Positions 24,868-36,899 of a stretch of 64,000 bases of DNA are shown piece after piece; the stretch's first letter is position 1; every line of letters begins with the position of its first letter. The position numbers and the translations under genes are program-made. A model generated the notes under the pieces. The model did not search any database, was not told the origin of the DNA, and was given only the letters and a program-made list of their open reading frames with translations. The DNA is taken from the NCBI GenBank assembly GCA_027257055.1, contig JAPVLO010000626.1, forward strand, positions 310,001 to 374,000, in the 5' to 3' direction. The DNA is from Cephalopachus bancanus (lineage: Eukaryota > Chordata > Mammalia > Primates > Tarsiidae).

Positions 24868-27060
24868 TCACCGATTTATTTATTCAACATGTATGCATTG
24901 AATGCTTACTGTGCTCCAGACACCACCGACCACTTCAGCCAGACAAGGGTGAGTAAAACCTGATGCTGTTCCTGCCCTCACAGAACTTATATTCTTGTGG
25001 AATAGATAAACCTTAATCAAATAATCAAAGTAATAGTTGGATCATTATAAGCTGCTCATATGAGTGAGAAACATATGATATTCAGTTGTTTGTTTCTGTG
25101 ATAGTTCACTTAGAATGATGATCTCCAACTGAATCCAAATTGCTGCAGAGGCCATGACTCTGTTCTTCTTTATGACTGTGTAATACTCCATTGTGCATGT
25201 GTGCCACATTTTCTGTATCCAGTCCGCCTTCAACGGGCAGCTGAGTTGGTTCTGTGTTTTTGCTATTGGCAATAAACATGTGTGTGCAGGTGTCTTTTTG
25301 GTAGAACGATTTATGCTCCTCTGGGTATATTCCCAGGAGAGGGATTGCTGAATCAAATGAAAGATCAATTTTTAGTTTTTTTAGACATCACCACACTGCT
25401 AGTCACATTAGCACAAGGATGGGATCAGCAGTCGCTGAATACTGCTAGGGGAAGGAGGCAGGGAGGAGGGTGGGGGAGCACGTGACAACACAATGGCTAC
25501 CTGGTCCACTATCAGGGGGAGTGAGGGCCAATTAGAAACCCAAACTTCACCTGCATGTAGCCTACTTTTGTAGTAAGTCCTCACTTGTACCCCACAACTT
25601 AATAATCAATAAATAAATCACAAAAACTAAAAATAAAATAATAAAATAAAACCCAGGTCAGAAACAAAAAAGTGCATAGTGCAGTCAAAGATGGGTACTC
25701 AGTGCTAGAAACATGTAACAAGGGGATTCTGGTGTGAACTATATTAGGGCATTAAGGAAGGCTTCCCTGAGCAAGTGGCATTTAATCTGAGATTCAAACC
25801 ATGAGTAGAAGTCAACTGGGTGGAGGAGGTGGGAGAGGGGATTGTTTTGGGCAGCCTGCAGCTGCAGAAGTCCTGCTGGAGAAGTGGGATTGGGGCATAG
25901 GAGGGACAGAGAGAAGCTCTGAATGGCTGGAGCATAGAGAGGGGAAAGGTGGAAAAGGGGGGTGTAAAACTGAAGGGGACAGTAAAGGCCAGTCCTTGTG
26001 AGGCCTTCAAGGCCAGATGAACATTATGGCCTTTGTTCTATGACCAATGGAAAACCACGGAAGCCTTTTAAGAAGATATAACATACTCTTATTTAAGCAT
26101 GGAAAGGTTCACGCTGCCTCTAAGTGGAAGATGTGTTGAAGTGAGGGGCAGATTGGGCTCAGATTCAGGTCAAGATGGGAGTGGCTGGTAGCTTGAATTT
26201 GGGTGAGGAAATGAATGGGCTTGAGAAATGTTTTCGAAGTAAAGTCAACAAAAAAATCAATGGATTTGACATGCGGAATTAAGCAAGAGAGGATGCTCAA
26301 GACTGTTTCTCAGCTTCTGGAATGCATTAATGGATGGCTGGTGGTGCCACTTGCCATAAAAAGAAACACTGTTAGAGGGAAGAGATCATGAATTCAGTTT
26401 TGCACATACTGAGTTTGAGCTGCTTGGGAACATTCAAGTGAACATGTAAAACAGACAGTTGGATTTACAGGTCTGCTGCTCAGCAGAGAAGCGACTAGAC
26501 TGGAGATAGAAATTTAGGCAGCATTAGCATATAGATCAAAACAGAAGTTATGAATATCTAATGGGGTCACTCAGGGAAAGAGCATACAGTAAAAACAAAA
26601 GACCTAAAATCTCCAACATGTATTGGCCTGGTAGAGGAGGATGCACTAGAAAAGAAAACTGAGGAGGAATAGCCAGAGAGACAACAGGAAAACTAGAATT
26701 GGGGTCACAGATCCAGGAAAAAAGCACATTGCAAAAGGGGGAGTAGCCAATGGAAGTGGATACAGCTGAGACTGCAGGTTAGCTGAGCCTACAAGAATGT
26801 CCACTAACTCTAGCAACAGGGAAGGCCCCAGTGATTTAATAAGCCCTGTTTTGTTGCAGTGAAAGAGAGGAGAGCCAGATCAGAGGGAGCCGAGTGGATA
26901 GGAAGTGAAGAAATGATGGCAGTGAGAATGTGCAATTTTTTTCTCTAGAAGTTTGACCTTGAAAGGCAGGGGTGAGATGAAACAGCAGTAGGGAAAGTGT
27001 GGGGCCAGAGAATGGGAATTTTGGCTTTGGCTGGGTTTTGTTTCTTAAAGAATTCCATGT
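24868..27060 (-). mobile_element. Long L2 LINE remnant (antisense), split by an L1
   Basis: The antisense L2 3' end begins near 24868 and stops at about 25045, where an L1 is inserted. It resumes near 25655 and can be followed far into the body of the element: 'ggcttccctgagcaagtggc', 'tcaaggccagatgaacatta', 'tcagttttgcacatactgag' and 'agactggagatagaaattta'. About 1.6 kb of L2 is preserved. No intact reverse transcriptase frame remains. Confidence 0.75.
25046..25654 (+). mobile_element. 5'-inverted L1 inside the L2
   Basis: The left part (25046-25390) is antisense L1 ORF2 end, including 'gggtatattcccaggagagg' and the 'ctcatatgagtgagaaacat' 3' boundary. The right part (25395-25654) is sense L1 3' UTR ending in an A-rich tail. 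Head-to-head arrangement of consecutive L1 segments is the signature of twin priming. No convincing TSD could be read. Confidence 0.75.
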
Positions 27061-27289
27061 TGAGCACAGCAGAATGTTCTGCTCTGGGTTCTGTCTGACC
27101 TCTTACCCATAGCTCGGCTACGTCCTGCTAACAGGAATGCAATCCTGATCAACATCCATGCCTACCTCACACCAAGTCTGACTCGCTTTCAAAACAGCAC
27201 TGTGAAAGAAAAGGGAAAACAGTTGTTTCTGCTCTGCCTTCCCTTTTCTTCCTTTTTCTCTTTGAACCCTCTTTATCTTCATTATTTAT

Positions 27290-28015
27290 CATATCACCTA
27301 GTCCCTCCTTTCTATCCCAGCCACCTAATGCATGCCCTTATCAATTCTTCCCTGGACTATTACAACAACCTCCAAAAACATTATTGTGCCTTCAGCCATG
27401 CGGTTTATTGCAGCCAAAGTAATATTTGCAAAAGGCAGCTCCGATTATGTTGCTCTCACCAAATACCTTCAGTGATTCCCTATTGCCCATGAACTAGACA
27501 AAATTTGCAATCTGGTTCCTGCTTTGGCCCACAGTCCATCCTCCCTTTCTACTTGATGTACTTCTCTCGCTATACCCTGTACTCTGACTAAATTTTATTT
27601 GTAATTCCCTGAATTTTGCCTCTCCTTTACTCAGACTATTTCTTGTCATTCCCTTCTCTCATCTCCACTATTGAAATCTTGCCCATTCTTGGCTTAACCT
27701 AGGGGCCATCTCAAAGTAGATGCCTTTCCAGCTACCCGCCCCACCCTCCATTTCAAACCTAGATACGCGCTCTTTTATTGAAGAGTCCTAAGTGGTAGTT
27801 GGGGGAGAGAAGGAATGGTGACAGACACAGGACAGTGGGGATTTACATGGCATTGCCTAGTATTGTAGCTTATTTTATATTTTTCAAATCTTTTACTGAA
27901 TGCACCAAACTCCTGGAAGACTAGAACATGTCAAATTCATTTTTGAATCCACCATGGCACTCAGCCAGGCCCTGGCGCAGAGCAGGTCCTCAGCAAATGT
28001 GTATTCACTGATGGA
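27290..28015 (+). mobile_element. L2 LINE, sense fragment
   Basis: 'tggactattacaacaacctc', 'tccgattatgttgctctcac' and 'agtgattccctattgcccat' follow L2 order, and the terminal part is near 'tcagcaaatgtgtattcact'. It lies head-to-head with the antisense L2 to its left, so the two are separate insertions. Confidence 0.75.
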
Positions 28016-28019
28016 TTAA

Positions 28020-28072
28020 TGGAAGGGAAGAAGGAAGGAGGGCGGAGGAAAGAAGGGAGAAAAGAAGGGATT
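28020..28072 (+). repeat. GGAA-type purine run
   Basis: Irregular repeats of ggaa, gaag and ggag directly follow the L2 3' end, where L2 elements often carry simple repeats. Confidence 0.8.
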
Positions 28073-28544
28073 CCAGCATCAGGTCCTCAAGGCAAGGAGC
28101 AAACAAACATACACCCAAATCCTCATGTGGCAATTCATTTAACCCTCAGCAAACCCTCTCATTTCTGAAACCCTCTCCAGGCTCTCCCAGTAAGTTTCTC
28201 TAAATATTAGTGTCCACAATACAATAAGATCTCTCAGGCAGATTTATCAAAGATGACCCCACTCCTCTGGTTACAGTTAATAGCAAATTATCTAAATGCT
28301 GAAGAATTTTTCTAGATGGAAGAGACATCCTGAGAACTGAGCTCTGAGCCTTTGCTAAGCTCTCTAAAGTCACTTTCGCCCTACAGCTCCTATAGTCCAC
28401 CAGCTCAGAGTCTTGAGTCTTCCCATTGCATTGGAACAATGGCTTTGCAACTGGTTTGCCTGTGTTTGGTCTACTCTCCCGCCGGATCCATTCTTTACTT
28501 GGTAATCTTTCTTTAAAAATTAATTAATCTTTCTTCAAAAATGA

Positions 28545-29195
28545 TTTTCACTGCACAGCCACCAGAATGGCAAACAAAAATTTAAACATTAACAATAACA
28601 AGTACTGACAAGGCTGTGGAGCAAACATTACTTTCATCCATTGTTGGTGCGAATATAAATTGATACACTTTGGAGAACTATTTGACAGTAACTACTAAAG
28701 CTAAACATGTGCCTATACTGTGACCTGATGACACCATCTTTAACTGTATGTCCAAGAGAAACGAGTACACACATCCTCCAAAGCGCCTGTGCAGGAATGT
28801 TCACAGACATAACATTCATAACAGCCCACAACTGGAAACAGCCCACATTTCCATTAACAGAAGACTAGATAAGCAAATGGTAGTATATTCATTCAATGGA
28901 ATGTTACTCAGCAATAAAAAGGAAGAAACTACTTTCTCAGAAACTTAAGTTGAGTGAAAGAAGCCCTTCATACAAGAATACATGCTGTATGCTTCAACTT
29001 ATACGAAGTTCAAGAACAATACCTCAACAGTGGATAAAAGGTAAGGACAGAGCAATTATTGACTGGGAAAGTGCCTAAGGGCTGTTCTTGAGTGAAAAAA
29101 CATGTCATATCTTTATCTGGGTGGTGGTTACATGGTGTACATTTGTTAAAATTTATCAAGAATGGACCATCTAACTAAAAATTAACAATCTCAAC
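28545..29195 (+). mobile_element. Old L1 ORF2 end and 3' UTR
   Basis: 'cactgcacagccaccagaat' and 'caaggctgtggagcaaacat', then 'ttccattaacagaagactag', place this in the C-terminal half of ORF2. It continues to 'gggtggtggttacatggtgt' in the 3' UTR. It is diverged (L1MC/L1ME age), with no intact frame. Confidence 0.8.
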
Positions 29196-29214
29196 CAAGA
29201 AAATTTTGAAAAAA

Positions 29215-29775
29215 TCATTTGAACCTGCCTTTTCCCCACTTCCTGATTTGAATCTAGTTCCAAGACCTCTGCTTGGTTGTCAGGGTCCTCATCACCCGGG
29301 CTTACCTGACCCTTCATCACTTGGGCCCGCCTGATCAATTTCACCAGTCTCCCTCTGCAACTTAACACCCATCACTACTATGATCTTGCTCATGCCATTC
29401 CATTTCTCTGCATGTCCCTCCCCTTCCTTTCCTGTGGGTCAGATCCTTCACATCAAGCACTAAATTCACTTTCTCTTGTGCTTGCTTACTCTACAGACTA
29501 TTTCCCTTATTTATCCTTTCTTTAGCGTTACCACGTATATCCTGAATGACACTGCCTTACATTGGCTTGTATAAACCATAAACTTAATTTCTAATCAATT
29601 TCCAATACATTACAAAATCAATCTCAATAATTGCTAGCATATGACTTTTCTCCCTACTCTGTTGTAAATTCTAGAAGTCTGGGACGAAAGTTCCCCTTCC
29701 TTCCAAATCCCTCTTCTCCCTCTCAGGGTCTAGTATAATGCCACATACCCAAGGGGTGCTCAGAAGTGCCCCTTG
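29215..29775 (+). mobile_element. L2 LINE fragment
   Basis: A sense pattern resembling L2 ends in 'tctagaagtctgggacgaaa', then 'gggtctagtataatgccaca'. The middle is poorly conserved, so a composite of two fragments is possible. Confidence 0.55.
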
Positions 29776-30034
29776 AACCTCAAAGTCAAATTCGAAATAA
29801 CAATAAGTATTTGTAAGATGGAGTAGACAAAGGCGCCTGTTACAATGTTAAAATTATCAGATATTTTTGACATAGGCAAAGAGATATAATTCATAATAGT
29901 GATTCCTATAGATTGTTTATTTCTTATTAGTTATACATGCACATAGTTCAGTAAGTCAGATAGTTCTACCCGGCTTATTTTTTAAAAATCAATTGTCCTC
30001 AAATACACTTCTTTTCCCTTGAGGTCTATTTGCA

Positions 30035-30270
30035 CAAATAACCCAGTTTCCTCGTTCCTCAGATTGGACAACTCTGAGTCGTATTCTTCACTGTCTCCCA
30101 GAGGTCCCCAGTGGGACTGAGCTCGTTTCCCAAACTGATAACCTGTTCATTCTTCCTTCCTTTATCTCCGTCCCCTCTTCCCCTACTAGCTCTAACCAGA
30201 TCTCTTCTCAAATATACTCCTTGCACTTGAGTCCTCTTCTTAGGGTCCACTTCCGGGGAAATCCAACCTA
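30035..30270 (+). mobile_element. Ancient ERVL-like LTR
   Basis: The segment 'cagaggtccccagtgggact', followed by 'tgataacctgttcattcttc' and ending 'agggtccacttccggggaaa', aligns by eye with 37965-38272 over its length and with the antisense copy at 15108. It is a solo LTR fragment of the same family. Confidence 0.55.
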
Positions 30271-30274
30271 AGGC

Positions 30275-31230
30275 CATGGAAGAAGGCATCTCTATAAGTC
30301 AAAAGTGAAATATTTGTAAAAGTGGGGTTTAAAGTGGAGAAGGCACTGAAAGGAGAGAGTGAATGGAAAGGATCCAAACAAGAGCAGTCATCATGGAGAT
30401 GCCGCCTTCTATGCCCAATGCTCACGGGTATATCCATGTGAGACGACTAGATAAGGCTCGTCAGAGCCCAGAATTCTTTGCATTAGCACCAAGCACAGCA
30501 GCTTGCACTCCCATACGCTTGATAATGCTCTTTTGTTACCTTTAAAATTGCATCTAATAGTTTGTGAACTCCAAACTATCCCCATACCAACTTGTAGTGC
30601 AAGCAGCCTTAGCAGGAAGTTTTCTGACTTCAGAATCCACTGTAAAATACTCTGAAGATGAAAGGGTTGCACAAAGGTTAAGTATTATTGCTTTAAATAT
30701 CTTGAGGAAAATGTCTTATTTAAGACATTTATCACAAAAGGAAGGCTGAAAAAAGAAAATCAGGCAAGCGATACAGGAGGAAAAACATATCTTTACTAAA
30801 AAACAATGTGACCTTTCCTTTGTCCAAAATGACTTCAGGAAATCAGTATAATCTGGCAGGTGAACTTTCTAACAGTAATAAAGAAATCAATTTGTACTTT
30901 AAGATATAGCAGAAGTCGCTGGTAAAACCAGAAAGCCCTCTAGGAGTGGAATAATTTTCTCAATCCTTTGTAACAGTCAAGAAAGGAGAACATAAAATGA
31001 GGATTCATTTTCTCCTATAAAAAAATCCACCTCTGGAAATATTGTAAGGAACGCACGGAGCCCATGATCGGTAATGTGCTCTCTGTCCTACTATTGGTAT
31101 TGTCTTATCTTTTGTTTCTCTGACATTGTTGGGAACCAGTCTCACATAATCTAATGCCAGACATAATTTTGTACCCATTAAGATTATCTTTGCCTGAGAT
31201 CAACAGAAAACCTATTTTTAAAAAAACTTT
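30275..31230. other. Unassigned sequence
   Basis: No gene recognised. Frames of 60-87 codons near 30363-30749 on both strands have no domain. I found no nameable repeat. Confidence 0.35.
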
Positions 31231-31231
31231 T

Positions 31232-31333
31232 AAAAGGTAGAACTTTGGGCAGCCCCCTCGGGTCCCCTCCCACTGTGGGAACTTTTCTGTCCTCTTAATA
31301 AGTCCTGCTTTAAAGAAAAAAAAGTGGAACTTT
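31232..31333 (+). mobile_element. Short retroposed copy of an LTR R-like RNA (copy A)
   Basis: The unit at 31247-31319 starts 'gggcagccccctcgggtccc', contains 'cccactgtgggaacttttct', then 'cctcttaataagtcctgctt', and ends in an A-rich tail. Flanking near-duplicates are 'aaaaggtagaacttt' (31232-31246) and 'aaaagtggaacttt' (31320-31333), with one indel. The start and end coincide with copy B within a few bases, so a defined RNA was copied twice. An Alu abuts it on the right. Confidence 0.6.
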
Positions 31334-31635
31334 GACCTGGCGTGGTGGCTCACATCTGTAATCCCAGCACTTTGAGAGGCCAAGGTGGGAGGATCGTTTT
31401 AGCCCAGAAGCTCTAGACCAGCCAGGGCAACATAGTGAGTCTTCATCTCCACAAAAAATAAAAAAAAATTGGCAAGGTGGTGTGGTGCACACCTGTAGTC
31501 CCAGCTACTCAAGAGGCTGAGGCAGGAGGATCACCTGAGTCCAGGAGTTCGAGGCTACAGTGAGCCATGATCATTCCACTCATTGCATTTCAGCCTGGGT
31601 GACAGAGTGAGACCTTGGCTCAAAAAAAATTATCA
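31334..31635 (+). mobile_element. Old Alu (AluJ-like)
   Basis: A complete dimer with 'ggtggctcacatctgtaatc' at the left and 'gcctgggtgacagagtgaga' at the right, and the ancestral primate linker. Many mismatches place it with the oldest Alu group. No TSD was clear. Confidence 0.9.
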
Positions 31636-31639
31636 CTTT

Positions 31640-32288
31640 ATTTTACCTCTCTATAAAAATCTGGAACTATGCTGGCCAAAGCTAATAAAGCAGCTCTGCT
31701 TGCAAAGTCCTTAGCAACACAAATTCCTTTCAACTCACTGCTCCTTCATCCTGAAGATCTGTCTTCATGGTCCAAGACGGAAGTATCTGAGTGATATGAA
31801 ACAGGATAGACAACGGAATGGTTAAAAGAAAAAGTTGCATAAAACTTCTGCTTACATCCCGTTGGCCAGAATATAGACTCATGGCCACACCTAGCTGCAA
31901 GGAAGGCTAGGAAATGTTCGTTACTCTGAACACCATATACTCAGGTAAAAATTCTAATACCATGGAAAGAGAAAAAAGTTATTTAGGAGCAAATATCTGT
32001 TATTACTCCAGCTTCTTTCCTGTCTTTCCTTCAATTCCACCTGCAACAATTCTCTGAGAAAGTGAATCCAGGTAAGAGGTAGATTCTAGGCTGACCTTGA
32101 CCTATAAAAGTGACCTCCTCATCCAGGGTCACACAGTTTGCTGCCAACTCCAAGAGACTATCTCTAAAAATGGCTTTGAGTGTTTAAAATAATGGAGATA
32201 GGAGAACTGCTACAAAAAGTAGAAACAAACCTGAGAGCTGACTCCAGGAACATAATTTGAGATAGGACAGCCTGCTTGTATGATATCC
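31640..32288. other. Unassigned sequence
   Basis: No gene or confident repeat between the Alu and the CA microsatellite. Confidence 0.35.

Positions 32289-32289
<1 letters not shown>

Positions 32290-32338
<49 letters not shown>
32290..32338 (+). repeat. (CA)n microsatellite
   Basis: An uninterrupted CA run of about 23 units. It lies directly beside an L2 3' end. Confidence 0.98.
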
Positions 32339-32339
32339 A

Positions 32340-32670
32340 TCCATTCCTTCATTTAGCAAATATTTGATGAGTCAATATAGCAGTGAATATGACAGATAAT
32401 CTCTACCTTCAAGAAGCTTACATATCATGTAAGAGGCCAATGACAAGGAAATAAACATGAAAATAAATATATAATTACAAATCATATATTTATAATTGCA
32501 ACTGGATGGGATTAAGCCAAGCTGCAACCCCTAGGTTAAATGAATGTTAGTCCTGCAGAGAGGAAGACAAGCTGTTCTAGGCGGGGAAAAAAAGCATGTA
32601 CAAAGTTCTTGGAGTGGGAAAGAGCCTGGCATGTTTGAAAAACTAAAGTAAGATCAATATGGACAGAACT
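32340..32670 (-). mobile_element. L2 LINE fragment, antisense
   Basis: 'ttcatttagcaaatatttga', a 'ctaccttcaagaagcttaca' segment and, later, 'gcatgtacaaagttcttgga' follow the antisense L2 3' order. Confidence 0.65.
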
Positions 32671-33054
32671 TTGCACCCAAGTATGATTCACTCAATATAC
32701 TTTCTAGATTCCTGAAAACCTACCAACCAGTCAGAAAACCTACCAAAGAGATATTCACTAAAATATATGTAATAGACTTATTAGGATTAATTTTTTAAAA
32801 AATAGATCACACTCTTCCTGTAGCTCAGGAGCCTGTTCAGGGCAGGATCCTTTAAGGAAGCATCAAGAACATTCAAAAGAGAAGGATATCTCCAGAGGCT
32901 GGTGATGAGGGAAAACACTCTTTATAAATAGATTCCAGCCATAGACAGGCCATACCAGGAAAGTTAGAGGGGTTAAAACAACACTAACTCCTAGGGTAAA
33001 TGATGTATTAAGCTCTCAGTGCTGAGACTGAAGAAATTCAAGGACTCTAAATTT

Positions 33055-33530
33055 TAAAATATGGTGGACTAAATATGACCAAAAATTTTTTGATACATCT
33101 CTCATTGAGAGGTGGAGTCTGTTTCTCCAATTCTTGAATCTGGTCTACACTGTGACTCCCTTGACCAATAGAGGATGGCAGAATTGATGCTGTGATAGTT
33201 CTAGGCCCAGTCTTTATGATAACCAGTCACTTCTAGCTTGCTCTCTTAAAATCCTGAACTACCATGCAAGAAGTTTGACTATGCTGCAAATTGAGTTGGT
33301 GGAGAGACTGAGACTACGTGTGATTGAAGCCATCTTGAGTCTTCCAGAACAAATGAGCCATCAACTGAATACCACTGGGTGACCACAGTCAACACCACAA
33401 AGAACAGAGGAATTGATCAGTCTCCAAACTTGTGACCCACAAAATCACAAGATATGATAAATTTTCTATTATTTTAAAGCACTAAGTTTTGGGGTTGTTT
33501 GTTACACAGCAATCGGTAGCGAGACACTGG
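33055..33530 (+). mobile_element. MLT1-type MaLR LTR
   Basis: The ending 'aaagcactaagttttggggt' with 'tgtttgttacacagcaatcg' is the diagnostic MLT1 3' end. The 5' half ('tgtgactcccttgaccaata') also matches. It is a solo LTR with no adjacent internal region. Confidence 0.85.
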
Positions 33531-34440
33531 TCAGAGATCCTTTTTGGCCTATGAACTCTTGGGGCTTTTGCATCTATGGAATATTTGGGATCTGGGGGCC
33601 TTTGTGGATCTTCTTTCTGTTTCTATAGTTTGGACTACCGAAGCAGTGTCCTTGATTTAGAAAGCTAGAGGTTTCCAGAAGAAAAAAAGTAGGAATGGGA
33701 ACATGGTTAGGTGAACAATCAGGGCTGTTGAATAGAGACCAAATGACCTCCTGCATAATCATCTATCTCATTTAAGTAGGGAGGAAAGATTGCCCTCAAA
33801 TAACAGCTATTCATTGGGCTGGATTTTTCTCTTGAGCTAAATCTCTTTTGAGGTATAGAACATATCAAATAGAGTTCAGAAATGAGCAGCCTCAATACAC
33901 ACCGCCATTTATAAAATTGTTTTAGGATCAAACCCACCTATAAAATGGTGACTGACTGGTTTGGAAGCAAAAGTTGAAAAACATGGTAATAATAGACTTC
34001 TTCCTAATCAGGACAGTCTTCCATGACCTCTCTATCTGCTTATATTTTCCCTGCATAAACACTTGGAATTTGCCCAAATTATTATTTATTTTTGGTAATT
34101 GGATCAGAAGTGGCAAGAATAATCACAGAGAAGTCCAAACTTCAAATGAGCCTGTAGTCTCAATCCAAATATCACAAGTGCCTAAAGGGAGTTACACTGC
34201 CTCACTCAGCCTCCCTGGATGGAGTACTCAAAGATAGTGGAATGGAAAAGGAATAAAAAGAATGCAGAGGCACATAAATATGCAATAGGGTGGCTGAAAG
34301 AACTAATAGAAAAGGGCAAGACAAGGAATTGGGAGACTTAAGACCTCTAATTTACCAATAATTATTCATCTTAGACAAACTTCCTATTCTCCCTGGGTCT
34401 CAGTCTCCTCATCTGGCCACTGGGGCAAAAACTTAAAAAA
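33531..34440. other. Unassigned sequence
   Basis: No gene recognised; overlapping 62-87 codon frames at 33574-34237 lack domains. Confidence 0.35.
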
Positions 34441-34760
34441 TTCATAAGGTTGTGCTGGGCGCAGTGGCTCACCCTGTAATCTCAGCACTTTGGGAGACCG
34501 AGGTGAGAGGACTGCCTGAGCCTGCAGGTTCGAGACAAGCCTGGACAACTCGGCGAGACCTCATCTCTACAATAAATCAAAAAATTAGCCTGGTATGGTG
34601 GTGTGTACCTGTAGTCGCCGCCACTTGGAAGGTTGAGGCAAAAGGATCACCTGAGCCCAGCAGGCCAAGGCTGCGGTGACTGGGAGCATGCCACTGCCCT
34701 CCAGCCTGGGTGACAGAGTGAGACTCCAACTCAAAAAAAATATTTTTAACTCATAAAGTT
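34441..34760 (+). mobile_element. Alu, intermediate-age lineage type
   Basis: The body spans about 34452-34749. Approximate TSDs 'ttcataaggtt' and 'ctcataaagtt' flank it with two mismatches. The right end 'gagactccaactc' matches the strepsirrhine-type Alus. Confidence 0.88.
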
Positions 34761-35079
34761 ACTATGAAAATATATGTGATCATTAATATGAAAGCAACAC
34801 AAACATATACAGTTAAAAGTGTTCTGCAACTGTAATGTGTTAATACAGAAAATTCAAAATTGATTTGTCCCTGAAGAACAGAGAGCCATAAGCAGCCCAT
34901 GTATGAAAATCGTCTAATACAGCACATTTGTTTTGCAGATGACAAAATTCAGATCTCAAAGAGTTTAATAGTTCATGAAGACTACGGAGAAGTGCTCTCC
35001 TTACACCCAGTCTAGTGCTCCCTTGGGCCCCATCAACATGTGTAGGCTTCTCAGGGCTTTACTGATTAAAGACAGAAGA

Positions 35080-35845
35080 TCACAAGTCAGCCCCCATCCC
35101 AATAGTCAATCCATCCCCTAGTGCTATTAAATTGACTTCTCCAATCTCTCTGGCTTCTGCTCTTTTCTCTTCACTCACACAGCCAAGTCCCCAAATTAAA
35201 CTTCCATGAACTCTCACCTGATCTACCCTGACTGTTCTCCTAGCTTTCATTCTTAGCCCCTCCAATCTATTCTCCACATCACAGCCAAAAGAACTTTCTC
35301 AAAATGTAAGTCTGATCACATCAACTTGCTTAAAATCCTTCAAAGGTGTCCCACAAAAACCAATGTCTTCCCATTGCCCATCAAGCTTTATAGAATCCCA
35401 TCCCTTTTAACCTCATTAGCCCCATGTCTTGCTCTCCTTATCATTCCAGGATCAAACCATGTTCCTACCAACCTCAGGGTGCACGCACAAGCCATCTCCT
35501 TCTCCTGGTATGCCCAGGCTCACCCCAACTCCTTTTTTTTCCTCATCAGCATCTTTAACCCACAAATCCAAATCAATTCAAATGCCCACTCCCTCCAGAA
35601 AGTTTTATGAATCACCCTCTAGACTGGAGCAGGGCTCAGATCTTCCTAGAATTTCCTTTTAATTTCTTTCCAGTGTTTGGTATTATACGTTTATCAATGT
35701 AATTATTTGATCACTGCCAATCCCCTTTGTCACAGCTGTAAGGTTAATGGGAGCAGTGCCCATGTCTGTTTTGCTCAATACTTGCACATTAGCCAGTGTC
35801 TGGTATTCAGTAGGTGCTCAATAATTGTTTACTGGGAGAAAAAAG
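35080..35845 (+). mobile_element. L2 LINE, about 765 bases, sense
   Basis: Consecutive L2 landmarks occur in order: 'ctccaatctattctccacat', 'agtctgatcacatcaacttg', 'gtgtcccacaaaaaccaatg', then the 3' end with 'cagtaggtgctcaataattg'. Open frames of 77-94 codons inside are chance products. Confidence 0.82.
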
Positions 35846-35849
35846 ATTT

Positions 35850-36315
35850 TTAAAAGTTGACCCCAGGGAACAATAACCAGCACTTTTTCACTGAATCTGC
35901 TAAGAATAAGTAGAAATGATCTAAAATGGAAAAATCATAAGGATCATTTAATCACGAATAATTCACAAATTCTAGTGGAAAGGAGATCTAATTTCTAAAA
36001 GTGATCCCTACTTTCAGAAAATTACTCTATCTAAAGGTCTTCCTTTAGATGCTCAAAATGAAGGCCAACTCCCCCTCTGCCCACCAGTACCTGAAATGCA
36101 ACAGTATCTGAATTCTATGGTTGAAATAGGTATGGAAATTTTTTAAATGATAAAAAAGAAATATAAGTTAAAAATTTTCCAATTAGGTAGAAAAAAAGTT
36201 GAGAGAGGATTAAAACTCTCTCTACCCAAGTTGTTCTATTAATAGTATAGACAGAAAGACCAAAATTCTCTTTCTTTTTTAAAAGCAGAGATGGTAGGGA
36301 GAAACCCCTTAGATA
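35850..36315. other. Unassigned sequence
   Basis: AT-rich sequence with no gene and no nameable repeat. Confidence 0.35.
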
Positions 36316-36319
36316 CCAT

Positions 36320-36510
36320 CATCTAATAAATTCTAAACATGTGCTAGATACTGTGCAAGTATTATCTCATTTAATTCCACAGCCATACTATTAGTTGGGC
36401 ATTATCTATTTTATACATAAAGAAGTAAGCAGGCAGGTAACTCAAGGTCACATAACTATAAATTGGCACAGCCAGAATTCAAACTCAGAGCAGTTTGATT
36501 CTAAAGCATA
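36320..36510 (-). mobile_element. MIR SINE fragment
   Basis: 'tgtgctagatactgtgcaag', 'ctcatttaattccacagcca' and 'caaggtcacataactataaa' give the antisense MIR order. Confidence 0.8.
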
Positions 36511-36569
36511 TTGCCCTTTTCTAAACCATTCTATTACCCTTAAGAGGGATGCACAAAATCCAATTGCAG

Positions 36570-36899
36570 CAGTTCCCCCCTTATCCACTGTTTCACTCTC
36601 CATGGTTTCAGTTACTCATAGTCACTTATGGCCCCAAAATATTATACCATAAGATGTTTTCAGAGAGAGAGACCACATTCACATAACTTTTATGACAGTA
36701 TATTGTTATAATTGCTCCATTTTATTATTAGTTATTGAAGTTAATCTATTACTGTGCCTAATTTATCAATTAAATTTATCATAGGCATGTATGTATGGGA
36801 AAAAAACCCTAGTCTGTATAGAGTTCAGTACTATTCCCAGTTTCAGGCATCCACTTGGGATCTTGGAACACATACTCCAGAGATAAGGGGAGACCACTG
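36570..36899 (+). mobile_element. Tigger-like non-autonomous DNA transposon
   Basis: Inverted ends 'cagttccccccttatccac' (36570) and 'agataaggggagaccactg' (ending 36899) match imperfectly. Internal text 'tctattactgtgcctaattt' and 'atcataggcatgtatgtatg' is typical of Tigger 3' regions. The TA target is not clear. No transposase frame remains. Confidence 0.82.
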
